DNA of 64,000 nt from Streptomonospora nanhaiensis (GCF_013410565.1 NZ_JACCFO010000001.1:2728001-2792000), one strand, 5' to 3'. Shown: positions 34,766-45,662, numbered from the stretch's first letter. Translations and numbers: made by a program. The notes: generated by a model from the letters alone, not told the origin.

Positions 34766-35611
34766 CTACGGCGCGAAGCTGTTCAGGATCGGCACCAGCT
34801 GCTCCTCCTCGTAGTCGAGGTGGGCCTCCAGTTCGGTGATCAGCCGGTCCACCTCCTCGGCGAGGGCGCCGGTGGTGGGCTCGGCGCCGCCCAGCAGGTC
34901 CTGGAGGCGCTCCAGGAGCCGCTCGATCGCCTTGTGCTCGGCGCTGAGGCGGGCGATGGTCTCGGCGGTCTCGGGGTGGGCCTTCGCCACCGCCGGGAAC
35001 ATGCCGTTGTCCTCCATCGTGTGGTGGAAGCCCAGGCTCTGGCACATGGTCAGGCAGTTGATCCGCAGCTGGGCGCCCAGCCGGGGGCCGGCGGCCCCGA
35101 CCTCGGCGCGGATCAGGGCGAGTTCACGGCGCAGGGAGTCGTGCAGGGCCACCAGGCCCTCGCCCAGCCGCGTCTCGACCGGAGCGGCGGTCACGGGGGT
35201 GAGGGCGACCACGGGGATGGTGCGCCCGGCCTTGGCCTGGTACTCCCCCCATCCGGGGTCGGACTCCACGGCGCGGGCGAACACGGCGTCGCGCTCCTCG
35301 CCCTCCAGCACCACCGCGTCGGCCTCCAGGACGAAGACCCCGTTCTCGACGGTGACGCGCGGGTTGGCCCGCAGGTTGTGGAACCAGGCGGGGTGGCGCG
35401 GCGAGCCGCCGGCCGAGGCGATGACGATGCTGCGGTCGCCGTCGGGCAGGTAGCCCAGCGGAACGGTGTGCGGCCGGCCGCTGCGGGCGCCGGTGGTGGT
35501 GAGCAGCAGCAGGCGGGCGCCCTCGAACATCCCGCCGACGCGGCCGCGGTTGGCGCGGAACTCGTCGATGACGGCCTGGTTGAAGTCAACGGGCGCGGAG
35601 GTTTCGGTCAT
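34766..35611 (-). CDS. Ddn-type F420 nitroreductase-family protein fused to a hemerythrin domain
   Basis: A 281-residue two-domain protein. Residues 1-135 form a split-barrel of the deazaflavin (F420)-dependent nitroreductase/Ddn family (ARLLLLTTTGARSGRPHTVP, then LGYLPDGD, then GGSPRHPAWFHNLRANPRV). Residues 150-281 form a hemerythrin/HHE four-helix bundle with iron-type ligands: HDSLRREL, FHHTMEDNGMFP, EHKAIE and HLDYEEEQLVPIL. The first domain would use reduced F420, the cofactor made by FbiB and FbiC earlier in the window; the second may bind a di-iron centre and sense or carry oxygen or NO. The two domains are usually separate proteins. It is a single gene, with no partner seen. Confidence 0.88.
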   Translation of the reverse strand: MTETSAPVDFNQAVIDEFRANRGRVGGMFEGARLLLLTTTGARSGRPHTVPLGYLPDGDRSIVIASAGGSPRHPAWFHNLRANPRVTVENGVFVLEADAVVLEGEERDAVFARAVESDPGWGEYQAKAGRTIPVVALTPVTAAPVETRLGEGLVALHDSLRRELALIRAEVGAAGPRLGAQLRINCLTMCQSLGFHHTMEDNGMFPAVAKAHPETAETIARLSAEHKAIERLLERLQDLLGGAEPTTGALAEEVDRLITELEAHLDYEEEQLVPILNSFAP

Positions 35612-36152
35612 AGAGGTCAGTGCTCCCTTTCAGGGTCGAACGCGGCGATGGCTGAGGCGGGCGCGCCGGCACGCGCGAGGGCGCGGGGCACGCCGGGGCG
35701 CACGTCGACCCCTCCGGGCGGACACAGCGGTCGCCGGAGGCGGGAGCGGCTCAGGACGCACGGAGCAGGCGCACGGACCCGGGGCGGCTCCCGGGCGGGG
35801 ACGTGCGCGAAGAGGTGCGGAAGTGGAGAGCGCGGCCGGCGCGGCGGCGGGACGTGGTGACCGCCGGGCGGGGACGACGTGCGGGTGCGGCGGTTAGACG
35901 GCGCCTGTGATGCGGCTCACGACATCATCCCCCTTGGGCTCTCGGTGCCGCCGCCGCGCGACCCCCGGGACCGGGGACCGCTCGACACGGCACGCGCACC
36001 AGCAAAGCCCACCGGCCCCGGCTTGTCAACGCCGGGCCCCGGCCGCAACCGGCCGCCGCGCCCGGCCCGCTCCGCCCCGGTCGCCGCGTCAGGCCGCCGG
36101 AGCCGCTCTCCCCCGGTCCGCCTGCCCGGTCTGCGCCGCAGCGCCCGCGGCC
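35612..36152. other. Intergenic region between the Ddn-hemerythrin gene and the oxidoreductase gene
   Basis: 541 bases with no supported gene. The only structured signal is a CRP-like box at 35906-35921. The rest is GC-rich with scattered Arg/Pro-like frames that do not look coded. Confidence 0.4.
35906..35921. promoter_or_regulatory. CRP-family-like site
   Basis: TGTGATGCGGCTCACG fits TGTGA-N6-TCACA with one mismatch, the consensus of CRP/FNR-type regulators in actinobacteria. It lies 295 bases upstream of the Ddn-hemerythrin start, far for a direct activator site. Confidence 0.35.
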
Positions 36153-37313
36153 TCACGCGCCGCCGTAGAGGCGGGTGAGCGTGCGGCCGGGGTGCTGGGC
36201 GATCAGCGCCGCCGACGCGCAGACCGCCTCCTTGATCGCGGCGGCGGGGCGGCCGGTGACCACGGCCGGGCGCGGGGAGTCGTCGGAGCGCACCAACTGG
36301 ATCAGCCCGTCACGCCGGCCCAGGCTGACGCACTGCACGATGTAGCCGTAGCGGAAGGGCCGCGCCGGCTCGCCGCGCCGGTGGGCGAGGATCCTGTCGA
36401 CCACGCCCATCCCCGCGGGCAGCCCGGTCGCGCAGGCCATGCGCAGTTCCGCGCCGTCCACGCCGTACATGACGGCGGCGTCGCCGATCGCGTACACGTC
36501 GGGGTGCGACACCGAGCGCAGGGTGTCGTCGGTGCGCACCCGCCCGGCCGCGTCCACCGCGAGCCCCGACCGGGCGGCCAGCGGCGCCACCCGCAGCCCG
36601 CCCGCCCAGGCCACCGCGTCGGCCGGCACGAACCCGCCGCCGGCCAGCTCGACGCCGTCGGGCCGGATCGCGGCCGCGACCGCCCCGGCGCGCACCTCCA
36701 CGCCCAGGCGCGCCAGCGTCCGCCGGACGTGCGCCCGCCCGCGCGGCGACAGCCACGCCCCGGGCTCCTTCGCCGACACCAGCCGCACCCGGGTCCCGGG
36801 CCGGCTCTCGGCGATCTCGGCGGCCGCCTCGATCCCGCTCGCCCCGCCGCCGACCACCGCCACCTCGCCGCCCGGCCCCAGCCCGGCGAGCCGTTGGCGC
36901 AGCGCCCGCGCGCCCGCCAGGTGGGCGAGGGAGTGGGCGTGCTCGGCCAGGCCGGGGACGCCCTCGGGGTCGGCGGTGCTGCCGAGGGCGTAGACGAGCG
37001 TGTCGTAGGCCAGTTCGCGCCCGCCCGCCGCGCTGTCCCCGGCCGCCTCCAGCCGCACCCGCCGCCGCTCGGGATCGAGGGCCGCGACGCGGCCGACCAC
37101 GAGGTCGATCCCGGTGCCGCGCAGCAGCCGGGGCAGCGACGGCAGGCGGACGTCCTGCCCGGCGGCGACCTGGTGCAGCCGCACGCGCTCCACGAACCGC
37201 TCCGAGGCGTTGACGAGCCGCACCCGGACCGGTTCGCCGCGCAGTTCGGCCGCGAGTCGCCGCGCCGCGCTCAGGCCCGCGTAGCCCGCGCCGAGGATGA
37301 GGATGTCGTGCAT
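36153..37313 (-). CDS. NAD(P)/FAD-dependent oxidoreductase, NDH-2-like
   Basis: A 386-residue flavoprotein of the pyridine nucleotide-disulphide/NDH-2 superfamily. The FAD-binding GxGxxG is at the N-terminus (ILILGAGYAGLSAARRL), the NAD(P)-binding one is VAVVGGGASGIEAAAEIA (about residues 145-162), and HPDVYAIGDAA supplies the second FAD contact. It has no redox-active CxxC and no C-terminal membrane anchor like that of the NDH-2 at 38.6 kb. It follows an ECF41 sigma-factor gene on the same strand, 85 bases apart. ECF41 factors typically control an adjacent oxidoreductase, so this is its likely target. A CRP-like box lies 75 bases before the start. Confidence 0.87.
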   Translation of the reverse strand: MHDILILGAGYAGLSAARRLAAELRGEPVRVRLVNASERFVERVRLHQVAAGQDVRLPSLPRLLRGTGIDLVVGRVAALDPERRRVRLEAAGDSAAGGRELAYDTLVYALGSTADPEGVPGLAEHAHSLAHLAGARALRQRLAGLGPGGEVAVVGGGASGIEAAAEIAESRPGTRVRLVSAKEPGAWLSPRGRAHVRRTLARLGVEVRAGAVAAAIRPDGVELAGGGFVPADAVAWAGGLRVAPLAARSGLAVDAAGRVRTDDTLRSVSHPDVYAIGDAAVMYGVDGAELRMACATGLPAGMGVVDRILAHRRGEPARPFRYGYIVQCVSLGRRDGLIQLVRSDDSPRPAVVTGRPAAAIKEAVCASAALIAQHPGRTLTRLYGGA

Positions 37314-37387
37314 GGCGGCCGCCCTTTCGTCGTCGTCGGTTGCCGCCTCTTGAACCGGCGGGCACGGCCGAACCTGACAGGGTGCGA

Positions 37388-37403
37388 TGTGATCCGCGTC
37401 ATA
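37388..37403. promoter_or_regulatory. CRP-family-like site upstream of the oxidoreductase
   Basis: TGTGATCCGCGTCATA fits TGTGA-N6-TCA-N-A, 75 bases before the oxidoreductase start and overlapping the stop codon of the sigma-factor gene. Position suits an activator of the oxidoreductase gene. Confidence 0.4.
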
Positions 37404-38313
37404 TCCGCGCCGCGTCGGCGCCGCCCGCGGCCTGGGCGGCGACGTAGCGCAGCTTGTCGGGGTTGACCACCGTGCGCACGGCGGTGACCAGGCCGCCGTG
37501 GATCTCCAGCACCATGGCGGCCACGCCCCGGCCCTCGGACAGCGCCACGAACCCGGGCTGGCCGTTGACCTCGGCGGCCGCCACCTCCAGCCGCGGCAGT
37601 TGGCGGGTGGTCCAGGAGAGCAGGTAGCGGGCCACCCGCTCGACGCCGCGGACGGTCTTGCGGGCGGCGTGGACCCGGCCGCCGCCGTCGGACTGGGCGA
37701 CCACGTCGGCGTGCAGCAGCCGCTCCAAAGCGGCGACGTCGCCCTCGCGCGCCGCGCGCAGGAACTCCTCGGCGGTCCGGCGGGCCTGGTCGTCGGTGAC
37801 GCTGAAGCGCGGCCGGTCGGCCTCGATGCGCGAGCGCGCGCGGTGGTAGAGCTGCTGGGAGTTGGCCTCCGACAGCTCCAGCACCGCGGCGATCTCGCGG
37901 TGGGGGTAGGCGAACGCCTCGCGCAGCACGAAGACCGCGCGCTCGGCCGGTGTCAGCCGCTCCAGCAGCGCGAGCACGGCCATCGACACCGTCTCGCGGC
38001 GCACCGCCGCCTCCTGGGGGTCGGTGTCGGGCGCGGCGGTCACCACGGGCTCGGGCAGCCAGGGGCCGGGGTAGGTCTCGCGCACGGCGCGGGCGGAGGT
38101 CAGGCGGGTGCGGCAGAGGTTCACCAGGACTGCGGTGAGCCAGGCGGCGGGGACCTCGACCCGGCAGTGATCGGCGCCCACCCAGCGCAGGTAGGTGTCC
38201 TGGACGGCGTCCTCGGCCTCGGCGACGGAGCCGAGCATGCGGTAGGCGATGGCGAACAGGCGGGGCCGCTGCTCCTCGAACGCCCGGGTGTGGGCCGTGG
38301 CCGCCTCTGGCAT
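37399..38313 (-). CDS. ECF41-type RNA polymerase sigma factor (SigJ-like)
   Basis: A 304-residue sigma factor with an extension. Region 2 is FAIAYRMLGSVAEAEDAVQD (about residues 19-38), region 4 is LTPAERAVFVLREAFAYPHR followed by EIAAVLELSEANSQQLYHRA (about 115-160). A SnoaL-like C-terminal domain follows, containing DGGGRV and ending with NPDKLRYV; DGGGR and NPDKL are diagnostic of the ECF41 group, in which this extension, not an anti-sigma factor, controls activity. I start at the ATG at 38313. No anti-sigma gene is adjacent, as expected. The oxidoreductase downstream is the likely regulated partner. Confidence 0.92.
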   Translation of the reverse strand: MPEAATAHTRAFEEQRPRLFAIAYRMLGSVAEAEDAVQDTYLRWVGADHCRVEVPAAWLTAVLVNLCRTRLTSARAVRETYPGPWLPEPVVTAAPDTDPQEAAVRRETVSMAVLALLERLTPAERAVFVLREAFAYPHREIAAVLELSEANSQQLYHRARSRIEADRPRFSVTDDQARRTAEEFLRAAREGDVAALERLLHADVVAQSDGGGRVHAARKTVRGVERVARYLLSWTTRQLPRLEVAAAEVNGQPGFVALSEGRGVAAMVLEIHGGLVTAVRTVVNPDKLRYVAAQAAGGADAARI

Positions 38314-38403
38314 GGCGCCAGCGTAGCGCGGGGCGCCGACGGCTCCGGGCCGGGGCGGGGCGGCGCTGTGGGGGCGGCGCGACCGCGCCGGATGCGGTGG
38401 GGG

Positions 38404-38477
38404 TGCCCCCGGTCGGACTCGAACCGACACTTGTGACCCTTTTAGGGGGCCTGCCTCTACCATTGGGCTACGAGGGC
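38404..38477 (-). tRNA. tRNA gene, short variable loop, anticodon position reads UAA (isotype uncertain)
   Basis: The 74-nt cloverleaf is clear. The acceptor stem is GCCCTCG with CGGGGGC (one G-U), discriminator A, no encoded CCA. The T arm GTCGG-TTCGAGT-CCGAC is perfect. The anticodon stem is GGCCC with GGGTC and the loop CCTAAAA. By position the anticodon is UAA, which would read the leucine codon UUA, but there is no long variable arm as leucine tRNAs have (only ACAAGT), and position 33 is C instead of U. The D stem is only three pairs. It could be a specialised tRNA or a decaying copy. It lies between the sigma-factor gene and ndh. Confidence 0.7.
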
Positions 38478-38542
38478 GGCACCATCATACCGGCGCCCGA
38501 CGTTTCAGCGGGTTTCGCACCGCTTCGGCCTGTCAACATACG

Positions 38543-38577
38543 AAACGGCCGGTCCCCGGGGTAGGGACCGACCGTTT
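38543..38577 (-). terminator. Terminator of ndh
   Basis: A 14-bp stem (38543-38556 with 38564-38577) with a single mismatch that becomes a U-G pair in the minus-strand RNA; TTT follows in the minus direction. It lies 20 bases beyond the ndh stop. Confidence 0.75.
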
Positions 38578-38596
38578 TCGCTGCTCAGGCCGGAGG

Positions 38597-39976
38597 CTAG
38601 CTCACGCGGCGCAGCAGCCGGCCGTTCTCGACCTGCGGGCCGCTGGCGCTCTCGAACGCCTGGCGCGGGGCGTCCATGTCGGGCAGGGCCGCGAAGTCGC
38701 GGCGCAGGAAGAACCCGATCGTCCAGTCCGCCAGCACCCGCACCTTGCGGTTGAAGGTCGGCACCGCGTAGAGGTGGTAGGCGCGGTGCGCGTACCACGC
38801 CAGCCGCCCGGTCAGCTTGACGCGGCCGAACATCTGGGCCGCGCCCTTGTGCAGGCCGAGTCCGGCCACCGCGCCCAGGTTCTTGTGCCGGTAGGGCGTC
38901 ATCGGCTTGCCGCGCAGCGCCGCGATCACGTTGTCCGCCAGCACCGGGGCCTGGCGCACGGCGTTCTGGGCGTTGGGCGGGTAGAAGCCGCCGTTGCCGT
39001 CGGGCACCTGGGCGTTGTCACCGCCCGCGAACGCGTTCTCCACGCCGTTCACGGTGAGGTACTCGCTGGTGTCGACGTGCCCCTTGGGGCCGAGCGGCAG
39101 GTCGCCCGCCTGCACCACCGGGCTGGGCTTGACACCGGCGGTCCACACCAGCGTGCCGGCGTCGAACTCGGTACCGTCGCTGAGCTTGATGCGCTGGTCG
39201 ACCGCCGACTCCAGGAAGGTCGACAGCCGGACGTCGATCCCGCGCCGCTTGAGCTGGTTGAGCACCCGCTCGCCAACGTCGGGGCCGACCTCGGGCAGGA
39301 TGCGGTCGGCGGCCTCGATGAGGTAGAAGCGCAGGTCCTCGACGCCGATCGAGGGGTAGATGCGCGTGGCGTCGCGGGCGAGGTCCTCCAGCTCGGCGAT
39401 CGCCTCGGCGCCGGCGAACCCGCCGCCCACGAAGACGAAGTTGAGCGCCTTGCGGCGGATCTCGGGGTCGTCGGTGGAGTCGGCGATGTTGAGCTGGTCC
39501 AGCACGTGGTTGCGCAGGAACGCGGCCTCTTCGACCGTCTTGATGCCGATACCCCACTCGGCCAGCCCGGGGATGGGCAGGGTGCGGGACACGGCGCCGG
39601 CGGCCATGACGATGTAGTCGTAGGAGATGGCGCGCGGTTCGCCGACCGTGGGCTCGAAGTCGACGCTGCGGTTGGCGTGGTCGATGCGCACCACGCGGCC
39701 GGTGAGGACGCGGACGCGGTCGAAGACGTGGCGCAGGGGCACGACGACGTTGCGGGGGGAGATGCTGCCGGCCGCGATCTCCGGGAGGAACGGCTGGTAG
39801 GTCATGTAGGAGTTGGGGTCGACGACCGTGATGCGGGCCTCGCCCGCCCCCAGCTTCTTCTCCAGCCGCTTCGCGGTGTACATGCCGAGGTAGCCGCCGC
39901 CGACGATGAGAATGTGCGGGATCTCCGACTCATCGCCGCCGCCGTGTACCAGGCGGTAGTTCCTGTGTTCGGTCAT
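38597..39976 (-). CDS. ndh: Type II NADH dehydrogenase
   Basis: A 459-residue membrane-associated flavoenzyme that passes electrons from NADH to menaquinone without pumping protons. FAD binding is shown by HILIVGGGYLGMYTAKRLEK near the start, NAD binding by FVFVGGGFAGAEAIAELEDL (about residues 180-200), and the second FAD contact by AFAGGDNAQVPD. PNAQNAVRQAPVLADNV and the C-terminal amphipathic WYAHRAYHLYAVPTFNRKVR segment match mycobacterial Ndh. The ATG at 39976 has AAGGTGGG upstream. Two Rex-like operators lie 155 and 249 bases upstream, so expression probably responds to the NADH/NAD ratio. It is monocistronic with its own terminator. Confidence 0.94.
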   Translation of the reverse strand: MTEHRNYRLVHGGGDESEIPHILIVGGGYLGMYTAKRLEKKLGAGEARITVVDPNSYMTYQPFLPEIAAGSISPRNVVVPLRHVFDRVRVLTGRVVRIDHANRSVDFEPTVGEPRAISYDYIVMAAGAVSRTLPIPGLAEWGIGIKTVEEAAFLRNHVLDQLNIADSTDDPEIRRKALNFVFVGGGFAGAEAIAELEDLARDATRIYPSIGVEDLRFYLIEAADRILPEVGPDVGERVLNQLKRRGIDVRLSTFLESAVDQRIKLSDGTEFDAGTLVWTAGVKPSPVVQAGDLPLGPKGHVDTSEYLTVNGVENAFAGGDNAQVPDGNGGFYPPNAQNAVRQAPVLADNVIAALRGKPMTPYRHKNLGAVAGLGLHKGAAQMFGRVKLTGRLAWYAHRAYHLYAVPTFNRKVRVLADWTIGFFLRRDFAALPDMDAPRQAFESASGPQVENGRLLRRVS

Positions 39977-40130
39977 CGTGCACCCACCTTTGAATCCCGT
40001 TGCCCCAGACCTTGAGCGCCAAGATCGGTAAGTCTCTGGTTGATCGGCACGTTCCCGTCGGCGTTCGGCGGAAAGAATGCCCTTCCTTGGCAAGAGCGGG
40101 AGGGTTCTCCTCGCCCTCGCTTGTGCATTC

Positions 40131-40148
40131 TTTCACAAGCCCCTCGTA
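40131..40148. promoter_or_regulatory. Rex-like operator 1 upstream of ndh
   Basis: TTGTGCATTCTTTCACAA matches the Rex consensus TTGTGAA-N4-TTCACAA except for one base in the left arm. Rex represses respiratory genes and is released by NADH. It lies 155 bases before the ndh start in an AT-rich stretch. Confidence 0.65.
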
Positions 40149-40224
40149 ACACGAAAGGGACACCAAGGACAGGTTTAGACCATCCCACGGCGGCTCAAAC
40201 CAGAGTTTCCGCAGGTCAGAGTGC

Positions 40225-40242
40225 TTGTGAAGGCTTTCACGT
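40225..40242. promoter_or_regulatory. Rex-like operator 2 upstream of ndh
   Basis: TTGTGAAGGCTTTCACGT matches TTGTGAA-N4-TTCACAA at 16 of 18 positions (only the last two differ). It lies 94 bases from operator 1, about nine helical turns, allowing cooperative binding or a loop. Confidence 0.6.
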
Positions 40243-40467
40243 AGTCCTCGCCGGGTGACACGTCTCACCCGGCTCCGGCCTCGACTCCGCCCGGGAACAG
40301 CGCAACGCCGCAGGCAGGGGGCGGGGCTGTGCGATCGGCCAGAGGCCCCGGTGGGGCGGGAGCGCCGGCGGCGCGCCGGAGGGGCGCGCGCCCCGCGCAC
40401 ACCCGCGGCGCCGCGCGGCCGAACCGGTGCGCGACCAGGGTCGCACGGGGGGTCCCGCTCCGGTCCG

Positions 40468-41526
40468 CTACTCCTCGCCGCCCAGCGACAGCCCCCACGC
40501 GATCCCGTCGAGGATGTCCTGCTCGCTGGCCACGAACCCGGCCGCGCCGGTGCGCGCGACCACGCGCGACAGGATCAGCGCGCCCGCGCCGATCACGTCC
40601 ACCCGGCCCGGGTGCATGACCCCGATCTCCGACCGCCGCTCGTGCGGCATGGCCAGCAGCTCCCGCGCGATGCGGTGGGCGTCCTCGGCCGGCACCCACG
40701 CGCGGTGGATCCGCTCGGGGTCGTACTCGGGCAGGTCCAGCGCTATGCCCGCCACGGTGGTGGCGGTGCCGGCCACGCACACCAGCGTGCCGGCCTCGGC
40801 CAGCGGCACCGCCTCGGCGGCGGCGTCCAGCGCGGCGTCGATGTCGGCGGTCGCGGCGGCGATCTGCTCGGCCGTGGGCGGGTCGTCGGTGAGGTGCCGC
40901 TCGGTCAGCCGCACGCAGCCGATGTCGACCGAGCGCGAGACCCGCACCGCGCCCGCGTCCTGGGGCGGGTTCTCCGGATCGGCCCAGCCCAGGACGAACT
41001 CCGTGGAGCCCCCGCCGATGTCGACGACGAGGAACGGCGGCGTGAACCCGGTCCCGGCCGCGCCGTCGCCCGCCTCCAGTTCGGCGGTGGCGCCGATGAA
41101 GGACAGCTCCGCCTCCTCCTCGCCGCTGATGACCTCGGGCTCCACGCCGATGATCTCGCGCACGCCCGCGACGAACTCGGCGCGGTTGGCGGCGTCGCGG
41201 GTGGCGCTGGTGGCGACCATGCGCACCGACTCCGGCCCCGGTTCGATACCGCTGTCGCGCATCAGCTTGGCGTACTCGCGCAGGGCGGCGAAGGTACGCT
41301 CCAGCGCCTCGGGGGCGAACTCGCCGGTGCGGTCCACGCCCTGGCCCAGGCGGACGACCTCCATGCGGCGGTCGATGTCGACCAGCCGGACCTCGTCGTC
41401 GGAGAGCCCCACGACCCCGGCGACCAGCAGCCGGATGGAGTTGGTGCCGCAGTCGATGGCGCCGACCGTGGCGGTGTGGCCGTCGTCGGCGCCCTGCGGC
41501 CGGTCGTCGTGCTGCTGCGGGCTCAC
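40468..41526 (-). CDS. ppx: Exopolyphosphatase/guanosine pentaphosphate phosphatase
   Basis: A 352-residue Ppx/GppA phosphatase that removes phosphates from polyphosphate chains or pppGpp. AIDCGTNSIRLLV is the first phosphate loop, VISGEEEAELSF holds the catalytic Glu, and VDIGGGSTEFVLG the second phosphate loop; the ASKHA fold is complete. It is the short, two-domain form without the C-terminal HD domain, as in actinobacterial Ppx1. The GTG start overlaps the stop of the DUF501 gene (GTGA), so the two are coupled. The order eno-ftsB-DUF501-ppx is a conserved actinobacterial block. Confidence 0.94.
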   Translation of the reverse strand: MSPQQHDDRPQGADDGHTATVGAIDCGTNSIRLLVAGVVGLSDDEVRLVDIDRRMEVVRLGQGVDRTGEFAPEALERTFAALREYAKLMRDSGIEPGPESVRMVATSATRDAANRAEFVAGVREIIGVEPEVISGEEEAELSFIGATAELEAGDGAAGTGFTPPFLVVDIGGGSTEFVLGWADPENPPQDAGAVRVSRSVDIGCVRLTERHLTDDPPTAEQIAAATADIDAALDAAAEAVPLAEAGTLVCVAGTATTVAGIALDLPEYDPERIHRAWVPAEDAHRIARELLAMPHERRSEIGVMHPGRVDVIGAGALILSRVVARTGAAGFVASEQDILDGIAWGLSLGGEE

Positions 41527-42119
41527 GTGGCGGCTCCCTCGCTGTCGTCGTCCCGGTGGTCCCGGTGGTCCCCGTCGCCCTCGGCGCCCGGCTCCTCGGG
41601 CACGCACGGCCCCTCGGCCCACCACGCGCCCAGCGCCTCCAGCGCCTCGCGGCCGAAGGGGTTGGCCCCCGGCCGCGCCAGCTCGTGCGCGACCAGGGCG
41701 TGCAGGCACTTCACGCGTTCGGGCATGCCGCCCGCGCTCTGCATGCCCTCGGGCAGCGGCGCCGAGCCGTCGCGGCGGGTCTGCTCGTCGCGCTCGGCGA
41801 TGTAGTCGCGGTGCGCCCGCTCGTAGGCCGCCTTCAGGTCGGGATCCTCGGCCAGGCGCTCCTGCATGCGGCGCATCGTCCCGCTCGCCTCCAGCGTGCC
41901 GATGGCCGAGGCCGCGCGCGGGCAGGTGAGGTAGTAGAGCGTGGGGAACGGCGTGCCGTCCTCCAGACGCGGCGCGGTGCGCACGACGTCGGGTCGGCCG
42001 CAGGGGCAGCGGTGGGCCACGGCGCGCAGGCCCCGCGGCGGGCGGCCCAGCTGGGCGTGGACGGCGGCGGTGTCGGCGGCGCTGACGTGGGTGTCGGCGG
42101 CGGGTTCGGCGGAGTTCAT
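41523..42119 (-). CDS. DUF501 family protein
   Basis: A 198-residue cytosolic protein of the DUF501 family, found across actinobacteria in this spot between ftsB and ppx. Landmarks are QLGRPPRGLRAVAHRCPCGR, then PTLYYLTCPRAASAIGTLEA and the C-terminal GGMPERVKCLHALVAHELAR. The conserved Cys residues (CPCG, TCP, KCLH) could bind metal. The function is unknown; the constant neighbours suggest a tie to cell division or polyphosphate control, which is inference. An acidic Asp/His-rich tail ends the protein. Confidence 0.92.
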   Translation of the reverse strand: MNSAEPAADTHVSAADTAAVHAQLGRPPRGLRAVAHRCPCGRPDVVRTAPRLEDGTPFPTLYYLTCPRAASAIGTLEASGTMRRMQERLAEDPDLKAAYERAHRDYIAERDEQTRRDGSAPLPEGMQSAGGMPERVKCLHALVAHELARPGANPFGREALEALGAWWAEGPCVPEEPGAEGDGDHRDHRDDDSEGAAT

Positions 42120-42200
42120 CGCGGTTTCAGCCTAGTCGCCCGGCGCCGCGCGGCACGCACGCCGGGGGCGCCTTTGGCGGCCGCGCTGCGGGGCGCGGGA

Positions 42201-42923
42201 TCAGCGGGGCCGCCCGCCGGGGTCGCCGCCGGAGCCCTGGGGGCGGTCGGCCTCCAGCACCGACAGCCACAGGCGGGTGAACCACGGCTCGCCGGTGCCC
42301 TCGGCCTGCTGCTCCTCCTGCTCGTCGTCCTGGGAGACCACGACGTAGGCGCGCTCGCCGGGGTACTGGTAGTGCAGGCGGGTGCGGGCCGCGCGCTCGA
42401 TGAAGGTGGGGTCCTGGAGCTGCTCGCGGCGCTCCCGCAGCTGCTCGACGCTCTGCTGGGCGCGCGCCTGCTCCTCGCGCAGTTCGGCGATGCGCGCCCG
42501 CTGGGCCAGGTACTCGCGCAGCGGGTAGGCCAGGCTCAGCGCGATGACGCAGATCACCAGCGCCAGGATCGCGGCGCGGCTGGTGAGGGCGGGGCGGGGA
42601 CGGCCGCCGCGCGCGCCGCCTCCGGAGCCTCCGGGCGTGCCCGCACCGCCGCTCGCGCCGCTTTTGCCGGGCTTACCGGATTTACCGCCTCCGGATCCGC
42701 CGCCGCTGCCGCCCTTGCCCGGCGGGCGGCGGCCGCCGCCCGCCGCGGGCTCGGCCGCGCCGCGGCGCGGTGCGGCGGCCTTGCGGGCGGCGGTGTCGCG
42801 CTTGCCGCGCGCGGCCGGGGCGGGTTCGCGCCCCGGCCGCGCCGCGCGTTCGGCGGCACCGGAGGCCGGCGGCCGCGCCTTCTTCGGGCGGGGCCGCCTC
42901 GGCTGCTCTGGCACCTCGGGCAT
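42201..42923 (-). CDS. FtsB/DivIC-type septum formation initiator
   Basis: A 240-residue bitopic division protein. A long basic, Pro/Gly/Ser-rich cytosolic tail (residues 1-112) leads to one membrane helix (about 117-133, AILALVICVIALSLAYPL), a coiled coil outside the membrane (QRARIAELREEQARAQQSVE, then QLRERREQLQD) and the family signature DPTFIERAARTRLHYQYPGE. FtsB/DivIC bridges FtsQ and FtsL in the divisome and helps activate septal wall synthesis. The cytosolic tail is much longer than in other phyla, as in many actinobacteria. It starts 11 bases after the eno stop, so they share a transcript. Confidence 0.93.
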   Translation of the reverse strand: MPEVPEQPRRPRPKKARPPASGAAERAARPGREPAPAARGKRDTAARKAAAPRRGAAEPAAGGGRRPPGKGGSGGGSGGGKSGKPGKSGASGGAGTPGGSGGGARGGRPRPALTSRAAILALVICVIALSLAYPLREYLAQRARIAELREEQARAQQSVEQLRERREQLQDPTFIERAARTRLHYQYPGERAYVVVSQDDEQEEQQAEGTGEPWFTRLWLSVLEADRPQGSGGDPGGRPR

Positions 42924-42934
42924 AACCGGACAGG

Positions 42935-45593
<2,659 letters not shown>

Positions 45594-45625
45594 CCCCGAC
45601 CGGCCGCCGCCAAAACCGGGCAACC

Positions 45626-45662
45626 GGGTTTCTTTCCGCCCTGAGAGGGCAGAAAGCCAACC
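45626..45662 (+). terminator. Hairpin after the TauE-like gene
   Basis: CTTTC (45632-45636) pairs with GAAAG (45652-45656) and GCCCT (45638-45642) with AGGGC (45646-45650), with one mismatch between; the stem extends outward to about 45626/45662. It lies 39 bases after the stop. Confidence 0.55.
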
